From Vishniacozyma victoriae (taxonomy: Eukaryota > Basidiomycota > Tremellomycetes > Tremellales > Bulleribasidiaceae), in NCBI GenBank assembly GCA_017654735.1, contig JADPYG010000088.1, forward strand, positions 3,968,001 through 4,032,000: 64,000 nt of DNA, given 5' to 3'. The notes below the pieces were generated by a model that did not search any database, was not told the origin of the DNA, and was given only the letters and a program-made list of their open reading frames with translations. Of the stretch, positions 55,918-64,000 are shown one piece after another. Position 1 is the first letter of the stretch, and the number at the start of each line of letters is the position of its first letter. The translations under genes and the position numbers were made by a program.

Positions 55918-57314
55918 ATGTCGGTCAAGGTAGATACTGAACGATCTACCAAGGCTAGGACCGAGGTATGTCCTGACTAATTATACTGGAGTGATGGCTG
56001 ATGAAGGAGGGGAATGCATCGTTCAAAAAAGGCAAATGGACAGAAGCTATCGGTAGGTCCACCATTTAAGTATGGTCATATCTAATGTACAGGTCATTAT
56101 ACCACAGCTATAGTCTTCAACTCACAAGATGGATTGGGATATACGAATCGAGCAGCAGCTTATCTGAAGCGTGACAAGTGAGTCTCCTCCGTATCATGTG
56201 TTCATTGAGCTGACGAGATCAGGTGGAAAGATGCTGAACGAGATTGCACATCTGCAATCACCTTGCCTAAGGGTGAAAGTAATGTGAAAGCTCTCTATCG
56301 GAGAGCGTTGGCACGTAAGGCTCTGCTGGATGTAGCTGGTGCTCTGGAAGGTGAGCTACCTTGAAAGTGTGATGACGGACGGCTGATTTCAGATATCCAA
56401 GCTGTCCTGGCGATTGAGCCTTCAAACGAAACTGCCAAGGAGGAGCTAATGGAGCTTGAACGATTACAGCAGAAAGCTGCTCAGTCTGTAAATGATAAAG
56501 CCAAGGTACATTCATTCACTCCGAGCCTGAGATGTAGCTCATAATGCAGAAGGCAAAAGACATACCGCCTTCTCCGCCTCGCACCCCAGAACCTGAGCCG
56601 ATCCCTGCGCGAGCATCAGCAACCATCGAGGAGATCAACGATGATCCCAAGGAATCCCTCCCTGCGAAGAAGATCGATACCAGCTTGAAAGAGGCCGAGA
56701 CTGCCCGAACTTCATTTGCGGATCTGAAAAAAGGTCGTCAGGCAAAGAAGACTTTTACCAAATCTACACCATCTGTTCCATCTCCTACACCTGCTTCACC
56801 TCCTTTTCCTGCTTCGTCTTCCGAGGTCACTCCTATCAGTAAACCAAATTCCCCATCTTCCTTACCGATCGACCAGGTATCAATCTCAGAACCTCCCCCA
56901 CTCAGACTCGCATCACGCTCAGAACTCTCATCTGAGCCGCTACCCCTACTCGACCCTACGATATCCGGGTCAGCATTATCACTCGTCTCTGCTATCCGAA
57001 CCCATTCATCCCAAGCCACTTGGCCAGTCCTTGCTGACCTATCAAAACAGCCGGCGGCGGTTGGTAAGATGCTGGATAACTTCCTTGAACCTGATCAGCT
57101 CGCATTGTTACTGGCTCGTCTGCGGGATACGATCGAACTCGACACAGCTTCCAAGGAGGAGCGTCAGAAGGTTGTCAAAGACCTGATAGCAGGTCTGAGG
57201 ATGACCAAGCGATGGGGAATGACGGCAATGATGATGTCCAAGAAAGAAAAGGCTCTAGGACAGGAGGTATGGACGTCAGCGGGCGGAACGGGAGATTGGA
57301 CCAAGCGGACCTAG
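55918..57314 (+). CDS. RPAP3-like TPR protein
   Basis: By family a cofactor of Hsp90 and the R2TP complex that assembles RNA polymerase, PIKK and snoRNP complexes. Starts MSVKVDTERSTKARTEEGNA. Three TPR units follow: ASFKKGKWTEAIGHYTTAIV; YTNRAAAYLKRDKWKDAERD with CTSAI; VKALYRRALARKALLDVAGA with LEDIQAVLAIEP. The linker is Pro/Ser/Glu-rich. Near the C-terminus a RPAP3_C domain: THSSQATWPVLADLSKQPAA, then VGKMLDNFLEPDQLALLLAR, LRDTIELDTASKEERQKVVK and LRMTKRWGMTAMMMSKKEKA. The layout of TPR plus RPAP3_C identifies the family. The first intron uses acceptor ATGAAG^GAGGGG. TAG at 57312-57314. Confidence 0.9.
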
Positions 57315-57660
57315 ACAGTATTGTGTAGATATATATGTGCCATGAGACTATGCATGTCCAGGCAATGAAATGATGTTGTTTTCCTAAAGGCTGACATTTG
57401 TAAAATTTCGTAATAAAGTCTCGCTCGACACATGTACAGATTTGTTTTTTTGGATGTATTCAAATACCCTTACTCTCTTTGTCCATTACCATTCATCCAT
57501 TCATTACCCCAGTTTGTTGCCCATTGTGGTGTTTCGCAACCGAAATTTGCCAAGAAACCCGACATCCATTCTATCCTCTAAACCCCCCTTTCCACCATCG
57601 CTCGTTCCCCTCTACTTTTCTCCCATTATCAAGAAATCGAGTTCTACTGCCCTGCTACCG

Positions 57661-59347
57661 TCAGCTAGATCCAAATGGTTCAAAATGACCAAGTGGCTGA
57701 CCCTTCATTTCCGAATCTCCACCATTTGCATGGTTACTTCCATTTCCTGATCCTCCATCCGACAGACTGGATATACTGGCACGATGCGACATGCCAGGAG
57801 CTCCATGCTGAGGCATAGTTTGTGATGGTGCTTGGTAGCCGTAACCCATGGGAGGTCCTCCTCCGTAGCCAGCGTATGTTGGGGGCATACCTCCAGGTTG
57901 CCTGTTGGTGGTCATGTGCTGTGGGTCTAGGACGCCTTGAGACAACATATCGTGAGATCCAGGTGGGGTGCGGCGTCTAGGCGATGGTCCTCGGCGGTAT
58001 CGGTCGTCGGCCTCATGGGATTGACTGAGGGGTGTGGAAGTTTGCGTTCGGGGAGGATAACCGTTTGCCATGGGGTTTTGGCCGTAGCCAGGCATAGTAG
58101 CTCCGTAGCTCTGATCACGGGTGTGGGTTGGGAACGTGTTTTGCATAGGCGAGTAATTGTGGTGATCAGGACCTAGGCCGGGCGAGTAGATACCGTGATG
58201 AGGGTGTCCTTGTGTACCGTATGGCGAAGGGACAGCGGGGCCAGGACCGTAGCGGTACTGCTGGTGAGGAGGCATACCAGGGTAGTAGGATGGAGCAAAG
58301 CCGTTGTAGTACGGTTGATGATGAGCTTGTTGCATAGATCCTACACTCGAGTGTGCTGACGAGTGACCATTGACGGGTGATGGAACGCGTGAAGAATTGC
58401 CGGACTGCGGTTGGCCCATTGTCATGTGATGAGGCATGCCGTAGGGGGGGTAGCCGTGTTGTGGGTCGTACAGGAAAGGTGCTCCGTAAGGCATGGGTCC
58501 ACCAGAAGTAGGAGTCGCGTAAGGTGAAGGCATGTGACTTGCTCCCGAAGTTGCGGATGATGGTGTTCCTCCTCCTGATCCCTTGGATTTACGGGGCGCA
58601 CGAGTCGTCGACGACTTGAGACCAGCAGACTCCATGGCGGCATTGACGGCTGCACGAGCGGCGGATCCTGATCCTCGACGTAAAGTTGGTGAAAGATGTG
58701 TGCGATAGCTGTCACGTGAGCACAATGCTGGCGAAGAAATTCATGGTACGATGAATGGGTAATAAAACGTACTGTTGTTGGAGATTGTCCTGCCTGCTTG
58801 TCCGAGTCTCACATCCTGGGAATGGACACATGAAAGCCTTGACTCCGGTATGTATCCTCTGATGACGTTGGAGATGCCCTCCTGTTGTAAATCCTCGCGA
58901 ACATATCTGACAAATGTGTGGTTTCGTCTTTCCATCCGCCGGCCCTGTCGCCCCATTCTTTCCCTTGGTTGGTGTCGGACCGGACCCTCCACTGTTGCTG
59001 TTGGATTGAGACGAGTCGCCATGGTGTTGATGATCCATGTGATGAGCGAGATTATCGTCTTTGACGGAAATGGAAGATGAATCGTGGTAGGCACCAGGGT
59101 GCATGTGAAGAGGTGGAGCGTGTTGATTAGGGTGATGAGACAGGGGACCGGTATGGAAAGCCGAAGCCATGCGAGAAGCGTGCTGTGGTGACGTATCTGT
59201 CGACATGGCCATGATTTCGAATAATTCGTCTTCAGTAGGGGTACCGGATGGATCTAGCGGGGGAGCACCTGCAGGGAATGATAGTTCTGTCTGTGATGCT
59301 ACATTGGTCATCTTCTGTTCTGTCCTAGGTTTCTTTTTAGGCGACAT
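57661..59347 (-). CDS. Two-finger C2H2 transcription factor (Nrg1-like)
   Basis: DNA-binding regulator, by finger type a repressor of the Nrg1/Mig1 class. N-terminal part with His/Ser/Pro-rich stretches (HMHPGAYHDSSSIS; DHQHHGDSSQSNSN). Fingers: CQICSRGFTTGGHLQRHQRIH (C-X2-C-X12-H-X3-H), then CPFPGCETRTSRQDNLQQH with YRTH after splicing (C-X4-C-X12-H-X3-H). The exon junction falls inside the CAC codon of the first zinc-binding His of finger 2; intron 58762-58713 approximately, donor GTACGT, acceptor GTGACAG. After the fingers there is a long Pro/Gly/Tyr/Met/His-rich region (GGPMPYGAPFLYDPQHG and similar), ending FEPFGSS. In Cryptococcus, Nrg1 controls carbohydrate and capsule genes; that role here is inference. 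A 2.3-kb intergenic region upstream is unusually long, as for regulators. Confidence 0.87.
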
Positions 59348-61711
59348 TGAGACAAGGGATTGTGGGTTGAAATGGTTGAATGACGGATGAGGAGTGATAA
59401 TGTCTACCCGAAACAGAAAACTTTACTCACCAAAAGTGAGAGAATATCCGAAGCGGTGTGGCTATACTACACAACACCTCCTTTAGCTTTCTACTGTATA
59501 CCAAATACGTTCGATAGACTTGGGTCTAATGGGATGCAGACTGTTTGACCATTCACAATTCGTATAGATCATTATTCAGCATAGCGAAAAAGAAAATCAT
59601 TCGCATCCATATAGGAGGCGGTACCGTGAGCGAGTTTCAGTAAGACGGGTATGGCCGATATCGTTCAGGGAGTTAGATGGAAAGGGGTATTGATCGTACG
59701 TCGAGGGCCGAGGTCAGATCGGAAACGGGGAGGGGGAGAGGGTGGTGGTCATGGCGTGGTGGCGTAGAAGTCAAAGGATCAAAGGCATGTGGTTTAAGTG
59801 GGCAGAGCGGGAAGAAAAACGCTGTGGTAAGCGGACTGCGCTCGGTCTACTGGGAACGAAACGTCAAAGAAGCTGGTGAGGGGGAAGGAGGCGTTCTTGG
59901 TAGCTCCAGAAGCGACAAGCACACACCCGGACTCGGAGCTGGATTATCCAGATGGCCGAGTACGCCTCTACGTCGGCCAATGAAGCTGAAACGCGGAGGA
60001 GGTGGTAATATCACCCTCGAATCTAGGGTTCCAATTGGTAGAACACACACACAACTCGTGGTCTGACATGACGCATAGCGATAGGTAGGATATGATGAAG
60101 GTGGAGCAAGGGGACGGATGTATGGTAGCATGCACTTACACTTTGGTTGAACGTAGCCTTTCCTGATAGATGTTTATCTTTCCCTTAACACACACTGGTG
60201 ACAACCAGGTCGTTTCCTTTTCCCTTAGAACCTTCAAGTGGGGGTATCGTTTTTAGTAGCTTCTGTAGCACTTTTCGTGACTCGATTTGTTCTATTGAAA
60301 GACTTGAATGGATCAGCAACTGATATCTCTACACATCCATGCAGCTATGGCGGCATACAGTAGCTTACTCACTGTGTACTAGCTCTATGAACCACCTCTA
60401 AAAGGCAGCAAGTGGATGTACGAAGTAGAAGTTTTGTAGTTTGTTATCTTAAAGGGAAAGAAAGGGTCGAGGAAAGGGAAGATTACCGTTAACTACTCAA
60501 TATGGGCTGATTCCTAAAACTGGGTCGGTTTGGTCAGGCTAGGCTAGGATAGGATTAGAGTCGGGCGCGTGGTGCGTATGCTGACGCCAGACTGGTTAAG
60601 CGGCCAATAAACAAATCAGACCGAGGGTCAGGGGAGAGGAGAGGCGGATGACAAGAGCAAGCGCCGACAGGCCCCTCTATCTCAAGGACGTAGTTTGGCA
60701 GTCCCCTTGCCCATACCAGAATTACAAAAGGGTATAAGCAGAGCTAACGCGTCCATGTCAGGAAGTTTTCCTAGAACGCCGTGCCCTTGTTATTCTCGGT
60801 CTCAGGCGAGGGCAGAGAGACCACGTATCGAGGGCAGGCTTTATATCCGGGTTTCCCCCGACGCTTACCCTATACCGTAATTCGTCTGGGAATGCCCAGA
60901 AGACCCTCGTCATACATTCTTGGCTTGATACCATCGGATGTTACATACCGCAGGCATGTTCCTCGGCCGTACTACCTGAATCTCTCGAGCCGCGTGGTTT
61001 GATTTGGGTCGGTATGGCTAGGAGCGGAACTCAAGAACCGGCCATATCGAATCAATCGGGTAACTGTCACGCACAGCCCCCAGCCCCATAATTATCGCTT
61101 GGTCAATTACACAAAGGCACAGAATATTCGTAAAGGCGCCCGGTTCAGTCCGGTCCAATGACGTCGAGGTAGAGTCCGCTAAGGCGGAGTAGCGATCGAG
61201 TGGCGATGCCATACGAGCAATCCGAGGATATGGAATTGCTGACCACGACAAAACGAGAAGTACAAAGAGACTGAACAAAGCGAGAGCAACTGAACAGAAA
61301 CCATTCCAGCGAAAGAAGGCGTGTTGGAGGATCCTGAACGCGACTGAGACAACCCTAGATTGGACCTGACGGCAATAAGGGTGAGAAACGCTTATCTGAC
61401 CCTGTCCCGCCATCATCACGTGCGACACTCCCCATATTGGCTCGGGCGTTGTGTTTATATGCTTGACCACTGCACAGGACATACGCTGGCAAGCAGAGTG
61501 CTCACAACCCTCGTTACAGAAATTTGTGCTATATCGCAGTAAGGTATGGAATGTGTCATTTCACCCTTGGACGAGACAAGTGGAAGGCCTGAAGCCTCCA
61601 TCTGTGCGGCGCAAAATGACGAGAATTGCTCCGCAAGGTATTATTCATCACAACAGTGACCAACACTTTCACACAGCACCTGATACAGACATCTGGCTCC
61701 GACAACGTCGA
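59348..61711. other. Long gene-poor region upstream of the zinc-finger gene
   Basis: 2.36 kb without a supported gene. The proximal part probably holds a long regulated promoter and 5' leader of the zinc-finger gene: G-rich from 59670-59770 and CT/AT-rich from 60170-60310, with splice-like signals on the minus strand. Distal part: a 154-codon intron-free minus-strand ORF at 61018-61482 is listed separately. No tRNA or repeat was recognised. Confidence 0.5.
61018..61482 (-). CDS. Possible small membrane protein ORF (154 aa)
   Basis: Continuous ORF starting MSCAVVKHINTTPEPIWGVS, with one clear hydrophobic segment (FCSVALALFSLFVLLVLSWS) near residues 62-81, ending SIWPVLEFRS. No recognised domain. 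It lies in a gene-poor region, its start context is unremarkable, and no splice signals support it, so chance is a real possibility. Confidence 0.25.
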   Translation of the reverse strand: MSCAVVKHINTTPEPIWGVSHVMMAGQGQISVSHPYCRQVQSRVVSVAFRILQHAFFRWNGFCSVALALFSLFVLLVLSWSAIPYPRIARMASPLDRYSALADSTSTSLDRTEPGAFTNILCLCVIDQAIIMGLGAVRDSYPIDSIWPVLEFRS

Positions 61712-62437
61712 TCATCCCGCCCTTGTTGTCTGTGATGACGTGGCGATCCGGGCGCTCCTACGCAAAGTCCTTGCAATCGGGTTCGGTGCTCCACTGACGT
61801 TGATGGGAGCGGATGATGTGGTGGAGATTCTTTCGGCCGACTCTGACGTCCCCTCTCGCTCACTCGAAGTGCTTTGATGAGATGCTGCAGCAAAGTCCCA
61901 GCGGGCGTCGGCAGATCCATCCGCGGCCCTTTGCTTCCATACTCGCAGCAGACGTGCTTGAGGAGTGCCATTCAGGAATATTGAACCGAATGTCCTCGAG
62001 TTGGCGCCCAATCGAATGGTCAGTTTTCCAAAACTCTTGTCTGGACCCTCGACCATCGACTGTTCGATCCATTCGCAATACACAGGACGAGCGTCTTTTT
62101 GCTTCCAGTTGAGCGTTTGTATCGCCAACTCGACCCGTCCCTTCAGGTCTTCGACTTCCGACTGGGCGAGTGTATCGTTGATCGAAAGAAGCTTTGACAA
62201 GCAGTCGGTGATGATCGCTGACCCATTGTACCCCACACATCGAGCATCGCATAGATAGTCGTATGTGACGTTGCTGAGCTCGTCGGGGTTGTTTGATGGC
62301 CGGGGGACAGCGAAATTGTGAGCGACGGTGGCTCCAGTGGAGAGTTCACGTATGACTTGCAGATCCCCGGAAAATGAGGGAAGACTAGAGTTTCTCGGGG
62401 GTAAGCCCATTCTCTGGGCAAGGGAATTACCAGACAT
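61712..62437 (-). CDS. Orphan intronless gene A, function unknown (241 aa)
   Basis: Uninterrupted ORF; ATG at 62437 is in CACAATG context. An upstream in-frame ATG at 62491 would add a hydrophobic 18-residue stretch (GSCLDHSLFLRLSFSST), possibly a short membrane or signal segment. Core: TYDYLCDARCVGYNGSAIIT; CLSKLLSINDTLAQSEVEDL; AIQTLNWKQKDARPVYCEWI; SFGKLTIRLGANSRTFGSIF. A Ser/Thr/Arg-rich tail follows (QSTSSEREGTSESAERISTT), ending basic TLRRSARIATSSQTTRAG. No recognised domain. It lacks introns, unlike nearly all genes here. The next gene on the same strand lies 567 bp upstream and is also intronless. Confidence 0.5.
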   Translation of the reverse strand: MSGNSLAQRMGLPPRNSSLPSFSGDLQVIRELSTGATVAHNFAVPRPSNNPDELSNVTYDYLCDARCVGYNGSAIITDCLSKLLSINDTLAQSEVEDLKGRVELAIQTLNWKQKDARPVYCEWIEQSMVEGPDKSFGKLTIRLGANSRTFGSIFLNGTPQARLLRVWKQRAADGSADARWDFAAASHQSTSSEREGTSESAERISTTSSAPINVSGAPNPIARTLRRSARIATSSQTTRAG

Positions 62438-63003
62438 TGTGGATGAGAAAGACAATCGGAGGAACAACGAATGGTCTAAGCAAGACCCCACTTTTCACGT
62501 TCAAGCGGAACAAAGGTTGAGCCTCATCGGTGGCAAAGCGCGGACCGTCGACCCCTGACAACGACTGCGCTGAGGAGGTGAAAGTGAATGGATCGCTCAC
62601 ATCCTTTGAACAAGTAGCTAGGAGTGGCAATTAATATTGAAAACGACTTGCTCCGGCCGGCAAAGGGAGTGCACAGGACAGTTCAAAGCGACGGCGCAGC
62701 CGCACCAGTGCGCAGAGACGGGTGGGTACAACAGTGTGGTTTCGATCGCTCATTCAAACGTGTACATCTCGCTCTGCGTACAGACACAGGGGCCTGCCCG
62801 GCGATAGGAATGCAGGAGATGTATGTTTCACCCAGACGGTCAAGTGAGAATGTGATGGCTAGTCAGGGGTTTCTGATGAACGTGTATTGATACAGACGGC
62901 AGAGCTGACGCGTTGGGAAAGGAGTCACTTTCACAGCAGGGGGACTGAGCCTCACTACTATATCCATCTCACTTCTACGAGCAACAATCACTCGGCTAGG
63001 ATC
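62438..63003. other. Region between the two orphan genes
   Basis: Probably the promoter of orphan gene A and the 3' flank of gene B. No other structure recognised. Confidence 0.4.
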
Positions 63004-63684
63004 TTAACCTTTTCGCCGCCGGTACCACCTACTCGATTTCGGCGCCTCACTGGCCGTCCCCTCAATCTCACCCTTCGAAGTGATACTCTCTTGCAACCTA
63101 TTCCAAGCGTCTGCTGGGCATCCATCCTTGAAATCGAATCCCGCTACGAATTTCACGTTCCCAGTGTCGTCCAACACCGACAACGTTCCTAGAGTGGCCG
63201 TGTAAGGTGTGCTGAGTCCATCTCCGGGGCGCCAGGTAGGTATTTCATTCCAACAGACCGTTGAGCTGCCAGTGATTTCGGGAAGACCATCCCACAGACT
63301 ATTCCACCATTCCTCATTGTCCGCTACCGAATCAAAACATCCTGGATGTAGAGTTCGGATCGGACCTTCCGGCCTGAATGTATCTGCCAAAGGCATCACT
63401 CGCTTCACGCGACGTTTGACACCATCTTCGTAAAGTGCGCCGCGTTGCAGCTCGTAGGCCAATGCCGCCTGGTCGATGCGGTCGGTGTCGGGACAGGGTG
63501 GAATGTTGTATCCAGCAAAGGACTCGTGATATCCCGACGTGGCTTGCAGGCTGTGATCGAGGGTTCCGACTGAGCTTGATGAGTGAGTCTTAGCTGAGGT
63601 GTCATCGGTGTGAGGTCCGTCCCTCGAACGTCCGCCGGCACCAGTGAACTTTGACAGGAGAGTTCGAATAGCTGATCTGGGCAT
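63004..63684 (-). CDS. Orphan intronless gene B, function unknown (226 aa)
   Basis: Uninterrupted ORF with ATG in CACCATG context at 63684. N-terminus basic/Ser-rich (MPRSAIRTLLSKFTGAGGRS). Core: SFAGYNIPPCPDTDRIDQAA; LQRGALYEDGVKRRVKRVMP; LHPGCFDSVADNEEWWNSLW with DGLPEITGSSTVCWNEI; TPYTATLGTLSVLDDTGNVK with FVAGFDFKDGCPADAWNRLQ. Basic end SSRWYRRRKG. No recognised domain. The order of short blocks (a V-C-W/V-Y-C Cys-Trp element, then a LG-rich beta stretch, then a W-x-x-x helix) is loosely like gene A, so the two may be distant paralogues; this is weak. Composition and length support a real gene. Confidence 0.55.
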   Translation of the reverse strand: MPRSAIRTLLSKFTGAGGRSRDGPHTDDTSAKTHSSSSVGTLDHSLQATSGYHESFAGYNIPPCPDTDRIDQAALAYELQRGALYEDGVKRRVKRVMPLADTFRPEGPIRTLHPGCFDSVADNEEWWNSLWDGLPEITGSSTVCWNEIPTWRPGDGLSTPYTATLGTLSVLDDTGNVKFVAGFDFKDGCPADAWNRLQESITSKGEIEGTASEAPKSSRWYRRRKG

Positions 63685-64000
63685 GGTGGAGTGAATTCGT
63701 GAGTAAGAGATATGTGAGCTAGTAGTTTCGATATTCTTGGAGTTATGTCATCCTTTCAGCGATGCTTTGAGTGAGACCTGAAACGACTCGACCCTTTCAC
63801 GATGTGGGTATGATGATGCATTCATCATTGTACGGCTTACCTCTTGCTCTGCGTTTCAAGGCATGCCCAAGTTGCCCTCACATAAGAATCTCATTCAGGC
63901 GATGCAAGCCCCATTCCCCCATCGCTCTGACGCACGGTCGCATGTCAAAGTGTTCAATCATCAAGTGTCAGGATGTAACCACTGCATGCAAGTCCTAACA
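63685..64000. other. Right-end flank
   Basis: Upstream region of orphan gene B; continues past the window. A 75-codon plus-strand ORF has no features and is not supported. Confidence 0.4.

Noticed and set aside
59677..60066. 129-codon plus-strand ORF upstream of the zinc-finger gene
   Set aside because: Arg/Gly-rich, in G-rich promoter-like DNA, no splice sites or domain.
63771..63998. 75-codon plus-strand ORF at the right edge
   Set aside because: No features and overlaps the upstream region of orphan gene B.

Overview
The window is nuclear DNA of a basidiomycete fungus, most likely a Tremellomycete of the Cryptococcus/Kwoniella type. Nearly every gene is cut by short introns (about 35-75 nt) with GT donors, a CTGAC/CTGAT branch site just before the acceptor, and often a first coding exon of only 7-32 nt. 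The proteins are fungal housekeeping proteins and there are no bacterial-style operons. Products are named from recognised motifs read in the spliced frame, without database searches.

Layout. 1-5.7 kb, minus: 5' part of an F-box/LRR gene (runs off the left edge) and a NEO1-type P4-ATPase flippase. 5.9-8.6 kb, plus: CHS5 (exomer) and a small orphan. 9.1-12.8 kb: a Yra1/ALY-like RRM gene divergent from PAB1. 13.2-17.7 kb: dienelactone-hydrolase-like protein, an orphan with a Glu-Lys tail, a PRELI/UPS gene and GMF. 17.8-18.2 kb: a 15-bp tandem repeat and an intron-containing tRNA-Tyr. 18.6-26.4 kb: ribosomal protein eS7, an orphan membrane protein, SDO1, an SLC1-type acyltransferase and the AP-1 beta adaptin. 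27-35.3 kb: an hnRNP-M/Gbp2-like RNA-binding protein, FAD synthase and MED14. 35.4-37 kb: a solo LTR with perfect target duplication, inserted into a degraded coding sequence. 37-45.7 kb: a DUF262 protein, an Rkm4-like SET methyltransferase, LSM7, SRP68 and TIM54. 46-57.3 kb: an EST1/SMG7-like protein, a BSD-domain protein, a CHK2/Rad53 kinase, MTQ2 and an RPAP3-like protein. 57.7-59.3 kb: a two-finger Nrg1-like regulator. 59.3-64 kb: gene-poor DNA with two intronless orphan genes.

Most genes are unrelated housekeeping functions. Several sit head to head with start codons 100-350 bp apart (NEO1/CHS5, UPS/GMF, SDO1/SLC1, FAD1/MED14, LSM7/SRP68, MTQ2/RPAP3), implying shared promoters. RNA metabolism is well represented (PAB1, Yra1-like, LSM7, EST1/SMG7-like, Gbp2-like, SDO1, eS7, MTQ2). 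The most unusual parts are the LTR nested in a broken ORF, the neighbouring DUF262 (GmrSD-like) gene, the orphan-bearing right end, and a GC-AG intron inside the Yra1-like RRM.
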